DNA of 64,000 bases. It comes from Argyresthia goedartella (Eukaryota > Arthropoda > Insecta > Lepidoptera > Argyresthiidae). The position numbers were made by a program, and so were the translations under genes. Below, one piece after another: positions 31,462-44,299 of this stretch. The notes below the pieces were generated by a model, which had not been told where the DNA came from, did not search any database, and was given only the letters and a program-made list of their open reading frames with translations. The stretch's first letter is position 1, and every line of letters begins with the position of its first letter. The stretch covers positions 3,534,001 to 3,598,000 of the forward strand of contig OX463829.1 in assembly GCA_949825045.1 (NCBI GenBank). Direction: 5' to 3'.

Positions 31462-31735
31462 TTAGTTAGCAAAGCTACTTTCATACTCCATTTACTTAAC
31501 CAGGTACATTCCTAAGTTTGTATGTGGTATTGAAAGAATTGTTGTATGAAAGCCCCCTTAAATATTTATTTTGTTCTGTTTTTTTTTTGGCAACAGAAAT
31601 ACATCATCTGTGAAAATTTCAACTTTTTAACTATCTCGGTTAATGAGATACAGCCTGGTGACAGACAGACAGACGGACAGCGGAGTCTTACTAATAGGGT
31701 CCCGTTTTTACCCTTTCAGTACGGAACCCTAAAAA
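31462..31735 (+). repeat. Dispersed repeat copy B, right half
   Basis: It continues the copy interrupted at 28574: GCTACTTTCATACTCCAT, GTTTGTATGTGGTATTGAA, AATACATCATCTGTGAAAATTTC, CAGCCTGGTGACAGACAG and the terminus TACGGAACCCTAAAAA. It aligns throughout with 59100-59393. Confidence 0.8.
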
Positions 31736-32215
31736 AGAGGCTGTTCAACTCCAATGTGAAGTCGGTCCTACTTTTTGGCTTTGAGACATGGTTTGTGCGT
31801 AAAGACATCTCCCAAAAACTTCAAGGTTTCGCTAATATGTACCTGCAAAAAATCTTATGTCGAGGTGGGAATGTGGACGAGATGGGAATGTGGACGAAAT
31901 GGGATTGTGGAAAAAGTGAACCTGAAGGCAGAAAAACACGCATGTCGAGACCCTAGAATGGAAATAGCGCTGGTGTGGGCACACGCTGCGTCAGAGAGAG
32001 TCCCATTTTGCTCTTGTTTTAACACTGTAGGGAAATGTGGGAGAGGGTGACCAAAACGTTCCTGGATGAGGGTAATTCCCAACGAAGCAAGGTCGATCGG
32101 AATCAGCTGGCCAGAAATAGTTGAGGCCGCGGACGACCGACAGAAGTGGAAGGCTGTTATTAAAGTCCTATGCTCCCCGAGGAGTAGATTACCTAAGAAG
32201 AAGAAGAAAGTAGAA
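31736..32215 (+). pseudogene. Degenerate C-terminal region of a LINE ORF2
   Basis: RLFNSNVKSVLLFGFETW and LQGFANMYLQKIL match the conserved block after the RT in a common LINE type (NSNVKSVLLYGSETW-like). After several frame changes, GISWPEIVEAADDRQKWKAVIKVLCSPRS resembles its C-terminus, followed by an AAG-repeat tail at 32199-32208. The middle is scrambled by a small duplication (TGGGAATGTGGACGA repeated near 31865-31900). It is not functional. Confidence 0.6.
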
Positions 32216-33350
32216 ACCTGGGACCGATTTCATGAAGCACCTATTTTACAATTATAATATTGGCCAATTGTTGCTGATGGGAGAAAACCTTTTGTCTCCA
32301 TAGCTGCGGCGATGGTCTAGACCCCTGCCATGAAAAATGGAGTATTAGAGAGTAGTTCGCAAAATGTGCGAAAGGGAGAGATAGTTCTTCTTTAGCCTTG
32401 TGATGGCACTCGGTAAGACTTGATAAATTATTCTTTAAGTAAATTGTGGCTTTCTTCCATCCACAAAGATCGTATTGGAATGTATTAGTGCGGTAACATG
32501 AGAATGAAGTGTACGGATAATCCTATTAGGCAATTGCGGGCGATCAACGCATAAGTATACGATATTTTTCTTTTCCGCTCAACTCTTCTCGGTTTTAGTC
32601 GCTTATTAACGTAGTCATAATAAACTCCTAGTCTATTCTATACTAATAATAAATCTGTAAGGGTCGGTCATGGAGTAAGTTAGTTTGTTTTCAGAGATAT
32701 TGTGTTTATAGGCTCAATATATGATACTGAAACTAATTTCACGATTTTTAGAATTTTTTTCTGTATGTGTGTATGTATGTATATATGTTCCTCCATAACT
32801 CTTAAACCAATTATCCCAATTTGATGAAATTTGGTATAAAAACATATAGACATCTGGGACACAGGATAGGCTATTTAAATTCTAGCTCCAGTTATGATAA
32901 GACGTGGCCCCCATACAAACCTAATTTATTTTTTCGAGTATCTGCATGTTTAGCTGCTTATTATGTTGAATGAGGTGATTTTATTCAGATTTTGTTTACA
33001 CTATTATAATCACATACATCTAAACGAAGAGTATGCCAAAAATCATCGCTAGAAGTAGTAAAATGACGGAGTACTGATCAAAAACTCTGATCGCATTTTC
33101 GCCTGGCGCGCGGCGCGTGCGAGTTTATGACGCGGGGAGCGGGGAGCGAGTGTCTAAAAATACGGACCAGAGCGTGTCGCGTGTAGAGTGCGGAGCGTGG
33201 TGTTTCGTATGCATTGTTTCGAGCGAACGCTATTTTTTTTTAATCTGTTTCATCGCTTTGGGTTTAGTTAGCATTTTTGTTTAGATCTAATATGTATGTT
33301 CATTTGATTATTGATTAATATACTAATATTATAAAGAATTTGGTACCTAC
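32216..33350. other. Spacer, possible Helitron 5' flank or 5' region
   Basis: There are no ORFs of note. At 32637 TCTATACTAATAATAAATCTG looks like a lepidopteran Helitron-type 5' start, and 32790-32840 (CTTAAACCAATTATCCCAATTTGATG) is a phrase common in such elements. It could be the true 5' end of the Helitron below or a separate non-autonomous element. GC-rich sequence at 33105-33200 has no assigned role. Confidence 0.4.
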
Positions 33351-34165
33351 TTAGGTATTTTGCCTAACTGCCGGGAACGTTTTCTAGGGTCTTATTTTAT
33401 TTAAGTTTTTCTTTCCAATACCGGATAGTAGGTACCTATGTACTTGACTGGTTTTTTATTTGAATTGAGTTGATCGCTTTGGGTTTCATTTGATTATTGA
33501 TTAATTTTAAGTGCAATAAAGGTGTTATTGCGAATAGATATTAGGCAATACTTAATCGAAGTAGGACACGCAGTGTAGTTCCCCATGTAGGTACCTAGGT
33601 ACTTAGGTATTTTGCCTTACTGCCGGGAACGTTTTCTAGGGTCTTATTTTATTTAAGTTTTTCTTTCCAATACCGGATAGTAGGTACCTATGTACTTGAC
33701 TGGTTTTTTATTTGAATTGAGTTGATCGCTTTGGGTTTCATTTGATTATTGATTAATTTTAAGTGCAATAAAGGTGTTATTGCGAATAGATATTAGGCAA
33801 TACTTAATCGAAGTAGGACACGCAGTGTAGTTCCCCATGTAGGTACCTAGGTACTTAGGTATTTTGCCTTACTGCCGGGAACGTTTTCTAGGGTCTTATT
33901 TTATTTAAGTTTTTCTTTCCATTACCGGATAGTAGGTACCTATGTACTTGAATGGTTTTTTATTTGAATTGAGTTGATAGCTTTGTGTTTAGTTTAGTTA
34001 GCATTTTTGTTTAGTTCTATGTATGTTCATTTGATTATTGATTAATTTTAAGTGCAATAAAGGTGTTATTGCGAATATATATTAGGCAATAATTTTTACT
34101 TTCCATTACCGAATAGTACCTATGTACTTGACTGGTTTTTATTTGAATTGAGTTGAATGTTCGTA
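33351..34165 (+). repeat. 252-bp tandem repeat array
   Basis: TTAGGTATTTTGCC recurs at 33351, 33603 and 33855, exactly 252 bases apart. The first two units are nearly identical; the third diverges in its second half, followed by a further partial unit. Units contain TACCGGATAGTAGGTACC and CAATAAAGGTGTTATTGCGAAT. It is non-coding and lies directly upstream of the Helitron gene. Confidence 0.8.
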
Positions 34166-34326
34166 GTAATTTAAGTGTATTTTTAATTAGTGTAATTAAA
34201 TAATGCCACGTAAGTATGTAGTTTATTCTGAAAGCATAGGTACCTTAGCTAAAATGAAAGAGTAGGAATAATCTATACTAATAATCTTAATAATGTGTGA
34301 TAATTTTTAGGATTTTTTTTTATACA

Positions 34327-37300
34327 ATGCCGCCAATTAGGAAAAGAACTAATCTCAACTCTGTGTCTTCAAAAGCGAAAAAAGCTAGACTCGCGAGACA
34401 GTCTGAAAGTCAGCAAGAAAGAGATGCACGCCTACAATCAAATCGCGAGCGGAATGCTTTGTCTTTAGACATGGAGTCCGCGCAACAGCGAGAACAGAGG
34501 TTGTCGGTTATCCGTGGTCACGCTACACACATGCGTGAACTCGAGTCAGCTGAAGCTCGAGAAGAGCGGTTGTCGGTAATGCGTGAAAAGGCTACACGCA
34601 CGCGTGAACACGAGTCTGATGAAGCTCGAGAAGAGCGGTTGTCGGTAATGCGTGAACAGGCTACACGCACGCGTGAAGTCGAATCTGATGAAGCGCGAGA
34701 ACGACGATTATTATTAAAACGCAATATTTCTACATACGTACGTGAACACGAGTCTGATGAAGCTCGAGAACAGCGTTTGACGGCTATGCGTGAATACGCT
34801 ACACGCACGCGTGAACTTGAGTCCGAGTCAGAGCGTGAAGAACGTTTAGCTGCCGATCGAGAGCGTCACTTGGATTCCTTTCGAAGGGAGAGCGAAACAC
34901 AACAAGCTGAACGTCTGGCTGCCAGTAGAGACAGATATGCCCAGACGAGAAAGTGCTTTATATGCAAACCAACAACAGATTGCGACGTTTCGAGCATCTT
35001 TGTCTCAAAATGAGCGGAATGATCGATTGGAATGTCGACGTCAAATGTTCAGTCTTAACAGACAGTTACAGTTATCCATAGATGGGGGGCGGAATGAAGC
35101 TGTTGTTGACATTTTGTACTGGGTTGAAAAATATAAAAGTGGTTTTTCTTATAACCCAGAAATAAACTATGCTAAGGAGTCTGAGATTGGGGATATGGAA
35201 GTCGTTTGTCGTTACTGTAAGGCCTTAAAGTGGAAACATGAGTCAAATGGATTGTGCTGCTCATCGGGAAAGGTTCACTTGGAACCAATAGAACCACCTC
35301 CGGAACCACTTAAGTCGCTTTTGAACGGAGACCATCCATCCTCAGCGCAATTCCTTAATGCCATTCGCTCTTACAACAGTGCTTTCCAAATGACATCTTT
35401 TGGGGGCAATGAAATATCAGAAGGCCCATTCATGCCAACTTTTAAAATACAAGGCCAAGTTTATCATCGCATAGGATCATTGCTTCCAGTCGAAAACGCA
35501 ATAGCAAAATTCCTTCAGATTTACTTCATTTCAGATTATGAAGCTCAAACTGACACAAGAATGTCACACATTTCAAACATAGATAGAAATTTAGTACAAA
35601 ATCTTCAGTCGATGCTTAATGAGTGTAATCCGTATGTAAAAGACTTCAAGACGGCTTTACAATCTCTCCCTACTGGTAATCGGGATGACTATAAGTTAGT
35701 CATAAATGCAGACCGAAGGCCGTCGACAGCACACAGAGGTCGACACAACGAACCAACAACGAACGAGGTTGCCGTATTGCTGGTGAATGAGCAGTGTGAG
35801 AAAAGAGATATCGTTCTTCTGACAAACGATGACCGTTTTTTAAGGATATGCGAAACACATAGATCTTACGATGCACTGCAATATCCCTTGCTACTCTGCC
35901 ACGGTGAAGATGGGTATAACTTTATGGTTTTTAATGTGGATCCTGTGACGCGCGAAGAAAACAATAGAAAAAAAACATCCGCTCAGTTTTACTGTTATCG
36001 ACTAATGATTCGACAGGATGTATACAATCACCTTCACTACTTTCGTAAACTATTTAATCAATATTTAGTAGACATGTACGCAAAGATAGAGACCGAAAGA
36101 CTAATATTTATCAGAACGAACCAAAAGAAACTGAGATCTGAAGAGTATGTACATTTACAAGATGCGCTGAGGCAGGATGAAGGTGGGGAGAACTTGGGTC
36201 GCCTGGTGATATTACCATCCAGTTTCACAGGTGGCCCGAGATATATGCACGAGCGCACTCAAGATGCGTTCTGTTACGTTCGAAAGTACTCAAGGCCTGA
36301 TCTCTTTATCACCATCACGACCAATCCCAAGTGGAAAGAAATAAAGAAGGAACTTCTACCTGGACAACTTCCTTATGATAGACATGACTTGATCTCGAGA
36401 GTTTTTCATCTTAAGTTAAAAATACTAATGGATTTAATCACCAAGAAGAAGATATTTGGTGGTGCTAGATGCTTCATGTATTCTGTCGAATGGCAGAAAC
36501 GAGGTCTCCCCCATGCTCACATACTCCTGTGGCTGGAAGAAAAAATTAGGCCTAATGAAATCGATCGAGTCATACGCGCGGAACTACCAAATCCCGAAAA
36601 TGATCCTCAACTATATGAAATCGTCAAAACGCACATGGTTCATGGTCCTTGCGGACCTTTGAACATGCAGTCGCCTTGCATGAAGGACGGTCGCTGCAGT
36701 AAACAATTTCCCAAACAGTTCACCACGGAAACGGTGACGGGTACAGACGGCTACCCTTTATACCAACGCAGGAGTCCCCAAGAAGGCGGGTTCACTGCAC
36801 AAATTCGTAGACGCGGTCAAATTATTGAAGTAGATAACAGGTGGATTGTTCCGCACTCACCGACCCTCTCAAGAGCCTTCCAAACACACATAAACGTCGA
36901 ATTATGTAGCAGCGTCCAGTCCATTAAATACATATGCAAATATGTAAATAAAGGCAGCGACCAAGCGACATTCGGGGTACAAAACGAACACGACGAAGTG
37001 TTGCGGTACCAATCTGGACGATATGTAAGCAGTTCGGAAGCAGTTTGGCGCATCCTGTCGTTTCCTATACACGAACGATTTCCTCCCGTTACTCATTTGG
37101 CTGTCCATCTCGAGAATGGGCAGCGCGTCTACTTCACTTTGAATAACGTGAGGGATAGAGTCGATGATCCCAAAAATACGACGTTAATGGCATTCTTCAA
37201 ACTCTGCCAAGATGACGAATTCGCTAAAACATTGCTCTACGAAGACGTGCCATCATACTATACGTTCGACAAACAACGTGGCGTCTTCAATCGTAGGAAG

Positions 37301-38115
37301 CGTGGTAGTATCGTAGAAGGTGTTACTGGCATCTTTAGAGAAAACGTACTCGGTAGGGTGTACACAGTACATCCAAGCAATAGCGAATGCTACTTTCTAC
37401 GGTTGCTACTTCATCACGTACGAGGACCGACGTCGTTCGAATGCCTCAAAATCTGTGGACGGCTTAGTTCATCCAACCTACCAAGCAGCATGTAGAGCAC
37501 TACATCTGCTTGAAGACGATTCTAACTGGGATGACACATTGCGAGAGGCTTGCATCAGTGACAACGCCGCTAAACTTCGCCAACTTTTTGCTGTTATGTT
37601 GGTCTTCTGTAACCTGTCGAATCCAAGCGATCTATGGGAGAAGTACCGCCATAACTTCTGTGAAGACATCACGAGGGAGATTCAGAGTCGTACCCCTAAT
37701 CTCAATGTTGAGGAATGTAGACCCGACATAGAAAATCGTGGTTTATTACAACTTCAGGATTTCGTCATCTCTATCGGCGGAAATCCTCTGGGTGGATACG
37801 GACTTCCTTCTCCTCAGATGATGAACGACGCAACAATAAGCAAGGAGTATGCCGCTGAGACGAGCTATAACATTGCCGAAATGAATAATTTGGTTCGAGA
37901 AAATGAGCCAAAACTAACTGTGGAACAAACAAATATATACAATCGAGTCGTGAACAGCGTTAAATCTAAATCGGGTGAAATCTTTTTCATTGACGCCCCG
38001 GGAGGAACTGGAAAGACTTTTTTGATAAATCTAATTTTAGCAAAAATTCGAAAAGATGCCGACATAGCTCTTGCGGTGGCATCCTCTGGGATAGCAGCAA
38101 CATTACTGCCCGGGG
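34327..38115 (+). pseudogene. Helitron Rep/helicase, N-terminal two-thirds
   Basis: The start MPPIRKR at 34327 leads into a charged repeat region with a 23-residue period (ESDEAREERLSVMREQATRTR-like, about six copies), common at the N-terminus of animal Helitron proteins. A frameshift near 34950 moves to the next frame (LYANQQQIATF). The Helitron-like domain follows, with the HUH motif GLPHAHIL (near 36505) and the two-tyrosine motif YICKYVNKG (near 36927), the nuclease that cleaves and joins DNA ends in rolling-circle transposition. A second frameshift near 37450 precedes the helicase N-terminal part, with the Walker A motif GGTGKT near 38000. The frame is then cut by the gypsy LTR at 38116. 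Two frameshifts plus the insertion make it non-functional. Confidence 0.85.
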
Positions 38116-40369
38116 TGTAATGATACACGAGAGTCAGTACATTTGATACTTCATTTTGCGTGACAGAGGGCTAGCCCATCGCCGCGCTGTTTTGAATAAG
38201 AGAATCGGTTCATATAACGTTTGGGGTTTTGCGTAGCTCAGGGTAAGTTAGCAAAAAACAATGAGCCGACGCGTGGTTTGGTTCCAGGAACAGAGTTCAG
38301 GTCAAGGTTTTTTGTCGCATTCCTGCGAGATGTGTAGGGATCAGAGCCGATTTGGCTGCGCGTTAAATAAATTATGAATAACTAAATAATGAAAGGTTAT
38401 TATGGAACGATACGGAGAAAGCTATTATGTTGATTGCAAATATACAATTGCGTTTGGTTGGTATGAGATGGCGAGTTTGACACGACTAGTATGAATAGCA
38501 TTCTAGTGGTCTTTGTCCAGCGCGCTAGCTTAATTAATCGCAACAATTTATCGCAGTCGGGGAGGCTTAATTAATCGCAACAAGCTTTTATGGTCAGCGA
38601 TCAACAGATTTTGTGTATCGGCCATACCGAATGACTTGAGTGATAACCTACGGTTGATCATAGTGAATATGCGTACACACAATTTGTAGAACGGCGGATC
38701 TGCATGGCATGGTTAAAATTAGACCCTGTGTAGTTAGTGATAAGAAGCTTCGCTTGGGCAGAGCGTGTTCGCAAAGGACGCCATTTTTTTTTTCAGACAT
38801 GTGGGGACTATAAATACGATTGCGGGGGAAGGGAGAGCATTCAGTCTCAGCGTCTAGCTACTGTGACAGTCGTCTTTCACGATTCTAAACAGTTTTGGTC
38901 TGTCGTCTTACTCGTCTGAACTAGACGAATTGTGATTGCGAAGTTACAGTGGTTTTTCGTGAGTGTCTGAAGCGCCGAGATATACCTCGGTTCCTATCCT
39001 TTATATCAACCTACCCCAAATTCCAAAACTATCCTTGGGTCGTTAGATAAGAACTTGTAGGTAACTGATCTGAGTCTGAGTCTGGGCCTGGAGCGACCCT
39101 AAATTCCGTTTTCCTTTACCATAGGGTTCCTGGATTGGCTCTCAGGATATTCGCGGGCTAATCCTCTCCTCATTCCTTTCGAGTAGCGAGTTTTGAAATT
39201 CCCACACACACAGTCATTAAACATACAAGCACATTCAAATCAAACTCAAACATTTTCGAGCGGTGTCGATAATGGACGTGGTATAACACTAGGTTTTTAG
39301 ACTAGGCTAGACAGGAGTTTAGTTGCGGCTAAACCTAGGTTGGCAGGGCATAGGGAGACTGTTTGATCGATGAGGTTCCGCGGATGGAAATAACAAATTC
39401 AGAACAAAATTAAACCGGTGTCAATACAGATAAACTATCCTGTTGATATTTTGACATTTGAGTGTTGTCGGGGACGCGCGAAGAGATCAAATTACAGTCT
39501 AAAGTTCATTGTTTAGGACCGGGTAGGTTGTTTTGCTTTGCCTTGGGTCAGGTTGGATTCAAGTTGCATCTTTAAATTAAATGTAAATTTCGCTGGAGGT
39601 CTAATGTGTAGGCTGAGTCAAATATATATGATTAGGCTCAGTCGAGGACGTGCTGAGGCTAGTGGAATTCATAGATCGGAATTTACCGAAGTATGCATTT
39701 CGCTATGGTGTGGGTTAGACCTACTAAAGCGCTAATGACTACGTTTCGATAACATCCAGCTCAAATTGCGCAGAGTTGAAGGTTTCAAAACGTCATGGAC
39801 CTTTTGAGGTAACCGCTAGTTCAAACCCGTTTCGGAAAATCAAATCGCAATTGTGTAAACCGGTCTTTTCGGATCCTTATTGCCGTGAACTAATTATATA
39901 ATTGGAACCACCACAAGCCGCTACTAGCGAGCACATGAAATATCATTGAGTACTCACGTCGTAAAACTACGACGGATATCTATACGATATCCCAAACAAA
40001 TATTACAAATCGTGGTCGACCACTAAAAGAAGTTCCAAGCGCCATATACACAAAAAAATAAATGGTACCATCACACATAAATACAACAACGATCGATCTG
40101 GCGCAATACACCGCTGACTGATGCGAATTACCGGCTTGCGGACATATATGCTTTGCGGACATATAACTTGAAACTGTAACTTCCTGAACCAAACTTCGTT
40201 CGACTATTGTACGCCTAACGAACTTCTCAACGAAAGAGAAATTCAGACTTATCATTCTTAACTTACAAATCTTACAGCTGAATCGGGACATCTCTTTTTG
40301 GGGTAGGTAGAATAGACGATCATAGCTACTGATAGCGGTGGCTCGACCTTAGCCGTTAATGCCGTTACA
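38116..40369 (+). repeat. Gypsy 5' LTR (2,254 bp)
   Basis: It matches 46781-49003 nearly base for base. The largest difference is an extra segment of about 27 bases near 38530-38560, apparently a local duplication of CTTAATTAATCGCAAC. The LTR is unusually long and the U5/R part after the promoter occupies most of it. Confidence 0.9.
38809..38845 (+). promoter_or_regulatory. LTR core promoter: TATA box and TCAGT initiator
   Basis: TATAAATA at 38809-38816 is followed 32 bases later by TCAGT at 38841-38845, the arthropod initiator. The same pair with the same spacing occurs in the 3' LTR at 47445 and 47477. Transcription is predicted to start at the A at 38843. Confidence 0.65.
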
Positions 40370-40376
40370 GATTTTC

Positions 40377-40394
40377 TGGTGCCGAGACCAAAGG
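40377..40394 (+). other. Putative gypsy primer binding site
   Basis: TGGTGCCGAGACCAAAGG begins seven bases after the LTR end. The TGG start fits pairing with a tRNA CCA tail. I cannot name the tRNA. Confidence 0.45.
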
Positions 40395-40627
40395 ATATCC
40401 TAGATAGTCTGATACCTAGATATTCTAAAAGAATCAAGGTCTAACGCGTTACTTTTAAAAATAACACAACGTAGAAACGATTTTAAACAGTTCAGTTATA
40501 TAAATAAGAAATAAACAAAAAAAAGGGGCATTGTTTTCAGACGAGCTACGGCGGTTAAGTGTTCTTAGTGCTTAGAAAAAACGTTAGTCGGGTAGTACAA
40601 GACGATTTACTTTCGCAGACAAGTGAA

Positions 40628-41618
40628 ATGGCGTCAGGACAGGTGACGCAATTGTTATCTGAAATAGTGAATAGATTAGACAGTTTGGAAAAGGGTTTTA
40701 GTGCGAGCAATGCTAGTAGGACATCGAACAGACAGACTGACAGACAGGAACTAGAGACGTTTGAACAATCGGTAAGAAAATCGTCAATCATGCATTGTGA
40801 AAATGACACAGAAGTTGCCGACATTCGATGGGCGGAGTTCGGAAAATCCGATGATTTTCTTAAGAGATTTAAAGGCTTATATTAAAGTCTCGGGAGATAG
40901 TTCTAGGGCTTTGATATGGGCAACGGATAGTTTGGTAGGAATTGCAAAAGTTCGAATGAGCATATACAGAGACTCATGGCGAACCTATTCGGATTTTGAA
41001 AAAGATTTCAGAGAGGTATTCTGGGGTGATAATGAACAGGAATTAATTAAACAAAGATTCCTAACTGCGAAGTTTGATTCTAAGAAAGGTCAAAGTATGG
41101 AAGAATTCTTTGCCTCTCAATTGAATAGCATATATGGGCTTACGATACCGTTTACTAATACGGAGAAAATCAACACGATTTTCAGACAGTTGCCGCGTGA
41201 TATTCAGGTAGCGTTTTTTGCTAGAAAGGAACCAATGACTATACGAGATGCGGTCGAGTTCCTTCGGCATTTAGAACGGAATGTCGATGGGGGATTAAGT
41301 GCGTTGCAGAGTTCGGAGACAATGAATACGAACGACGTAAGGCGGAATAGCTACATGCGTGGGCATTATCGTGCTATGCGGGTAAATACGATACGTTATA
41401 ACGCGGTGAGTCGTAGGAATAATTATAACGCAGGAACGAAGGCACGAAACGAATTTGGGACGCGCGCTCGCGGTTATTTTCACGGTAGAGGTAGACAGCC
41501 TCAGGCTAGTTTCAAGGCAATAGGGTTCCAAAGGGGCAATGATGGTTCAGATAATACAGAGGCAGGGCAAAGTTCAAGTGACAGAAATAATGCGATAAGT
41601 TCGAATTCAAAAAACTAG
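40628..41618 (+). pseudogene. Gypsy gag, one frameshift
   Basis: The ATG at 40628 opens MASGQVTQLLSEIVNRLDSLEKGF. The frame is lost near 40800-40840 and continues in another frame as LPTFDGRSSENPMIFLRDLKAYI, a gypsy gag/capsid start (FxG...FLxxL), then FEKDFREVFWG, LPRDIQVAFFARKEP and AVEFLRHLE. The C-terminal part is Arg/Gly/Asn-rich (GYFHGRGRQPQ) with no CCHC knuckle, so RNA binding may rest on basic residues. The product is predicted to be the capsid of the retrotransposon particle. It ends at TAG 41616-41618. Confidence 0.7.
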
Positions 41619-41899
41619 TGGACTCGCGCGGGTCGTTCGCGCTCAGATATTTATTACGCTTCGGGTGGACAGCCGATCAAATTGGAAAAAAGCATAGACT
41701 GTATGATTTGTGTAATTTGGATTCGAACGTGGGTGTGAATTAATTTATTCAATTATTAGCGCATAAAGCGCACGGATATGACGTGTGTTTAGATGAAAAA
41801 TCGAGATTGAATTGTATAGGCCGCAATGACAGACGTTAACATACGATATTCAGAGACGACGATTCGACTGAGTGTGGGCGCGATTTATGTAGTACCTTG

Positions 41900-42050
41900 A
41901 CATTACCTGAGATAGATGTGCTTATTGGGAATATTGTTGTAAGGAGTTTGATTGATTCGGGGAGCGAAATCAGTGTAATTAGTCGGAGAGTGTACGATGA
42001 AGTATGCAGGCAATTGAGAAAACCGACGGAAATACCGATTCCAAGTTGAG
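41900..42050 (+). pseudogene. Gypsy protease fragment
   Basis: In the frame containing 41939 the sequence reads LTLPEIDVLIGNIVV and then SLIDSGSEISVISRRVYDEV, the retroviral-type aspartic protease core (DSGS). The frame ends at TGA 42046-42048. The RT frame begins in a different frame from 42004, so a frameshift separates protease from RT. No continuous frame links it upstream to gag. Confidence 0.65.
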
Positions 42051-44299
42051 AATCACAGGTGCATTGGGGGTCAGTAAGGAAAAGGTTGATAAATTAGTAA
42101 CGTTACCATTAACAATAGGTGAATGCGTTATCGATACTCCAATGCTAGTATTAACAAGGGTGCCTAAAGATTTAATTTTAGGGTTAGATTTTATACAACA
42201 GACGCGAGCCAGTTTAATGTGTGAGGGAAATAAGAGGCTAATTATACGAAGCGCCGGGCGGATGTGTGAAATACCATTAGTTATTGGTCCTAATCAGGAT
42301 TCTTGCTGTTGTACAATGGAAGTACATAACCAAGATACCAGTAGAAATATGATAGAGGAATATGTGAATAATTCATCAATACCTGTTGAACACAAAACTA
42401 AGTTATTGCCAGTGTTAAATAAACATGCAGAGTTGTTTAACGATAGGGTAGGTCGGACAAATAAATATATACATGAGATAAAAATGAGAGAAGAAACGCC
42501 TTTCGTAAAACGAAGCTATCCCATACCGTTCGCTTATCGCGATAAAGTAACAAAACGTTTGGAAGAAATGGAACAGATAGGTATTGTTAGCAGGCAATCT
42601 TCGGATTTCAGCAGTCCATTGACTTGTGCACTAAAGAAGTCAGGGGAGGTCCGTATATTGCTAGATGCACGACATTTAAACACGGGAATGGTTGGGGAAG
42701 TTGAAACTACACCTTTATTGAGTGAGATATTGCAATCGGGGCGCCGAATAAACTACATAGGGGTTATTGATATCAATTATGCGTATTTTTCTATACCATT
42801 ATCAGACGAATCTAAACGATACACGGGTTTTGTATATCAAGGCAGAAGTTATGTTTACAACGTTTTAACTCAGGGGTTGAAAACCAGTGTGGGTTCATTT
42901 TCGAGGGCGATGGACTTAATTTTAGGGCCAGAGGTTAGGTCATATTGTTTAAATTTTGTTGACGATTTGGCGATTTTAACTGAGGGTGACTTCGATCAGC
43001 ATTTGTCTCAAGTGGACACGGTTCTGAGTAAATTGAAAGACGCGGGCTTCACATGCAAACTAAAGAAATGCGAGTTCGCACAAAAAAAGGTCAAGTTATT
43101 GGGGCATATTTTGTCTACACACGGTTTGCAAATGGACCCGGACAAAATTGAAACACTTAAATTATATCCGTCAGCCAGAACTGTCAGGCAATTGAGGGCG
43201 TTTTTGGGGTTCATAAATTACTTTAGGAGGTTTATAAAAAAATTTGGAACGTTTACACAGCCCTTGTACAATTTATTACGGTCTGGAGTCAAGTTCGTCT
43301 GGAGTGCGCAGGTGCAGAGCGCTTTTGTCGAGATAAAAAAACAATTCTCAGGAAGTATAATATTGAGTCAGCCATTGGCGGGAAAAACATATTATGTTCA
43401 ATGTGACGCCAGCGCTATAGGAATTGGGGGCTATGTTTATCAATTAGATGATTTGGGCCAGGAACGAATTATAGGGTTTTGTTCGCAGGCATTTAAGGGA
43501 GCTCAAACCAGATGGTCTGTCAGCGAACAGGAAATGTATGCAGTTATATACACTTTAAAGCGATTTGAGATATATTTGCGGGGAGAAAAAGTTATTATTA
43601 GAACTGATCATAAAAGTTTGACGTTCATTAAGTCGTGGACTTTATTGGGGGCACGCGTAACTAGGTGGGTTATGTTTTTAGAGCAATTCGGTTACGACAT
43701 AGAATTTGTGCGAGGGACTGATAATCAAATTGCCGACAGGCTAAGCAGGCAAATAGCAGGACCTGGAGGCATGAACGACAGTATGAATATTCAGCCGGGA
43801 ATATTCTGGTTTCAGGCATCGAATACCGCAAGTGTTATTTCGAGTTTACGGGACATTGCAAAATTACAAAGCGAAGATGAGCGGTTAAATCGAATTAGCG
43901 GTTATATCAGGCGTAGGGTGGTAGATACGGAGACGAGAGGGTTTGATAATTACAAGCTAGTAGGTGATACGTTATATTTTCACGTGCCGAAGCGGAACGT
44001 ACAGTTGCTAGTAATTCCGAAATCACTACAGGAGGAACTAATTTTACACATACATGAAGAAATAGGTCACTACGGCAGATATAAAATATTAGCACTAATG
44101 AAGGACAGATATTATTTTCTTCATATGAGTAGGGTGATTAGCACGGTGATAAGAAGTTGTGACATATGTCAAAAGGTCAAACCCAGTACTAACAATACCG
44201 TTGGTCCTTGTACACCGGTGTTGGCGGAAAAGTTGGGTGAGAAAGTTTTCTCGGACCTTTATGGGCCATTGCCCGTAGGTAAATTCGGATATCAATATA
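42004..44299 (+). pseudogene. Gypsy pol: protease end, RT, RNase H, start of integrase
   Basis: This is the longest intact part of the element. Early ILGLDFIQQ is the end of the protease region. RT blocks: YPIPFAYRDKV, VRILLDARHLN, VIDINYAYFSIPL, YNVLTQGLKTSVGSFSRAMD, catalytic FVDDLAI near 42957, KLLGHILS and LRAFLGFINYFRRFI. RNase H follows: QCDASAIGIGG, SEQEMYAV and IRTDHKSLTF. The integrase Zn-binding H-H-C-C block is HIHEEIGHYG...CDICQ. Just into the integrase core (FSDLYGPLPVGKFGYQY) the frame runs into the maT terminal repeat at 44300 and stops in it. The continuation is at 45611. Confidence 0.85.

Noticed and set aside
31855..31905. GGGAATGTGGACGA repeated in tandem as a possible minisatellite
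   Set aside because: Only two to three units are present; it is a small local duplication inside a LINE relic.
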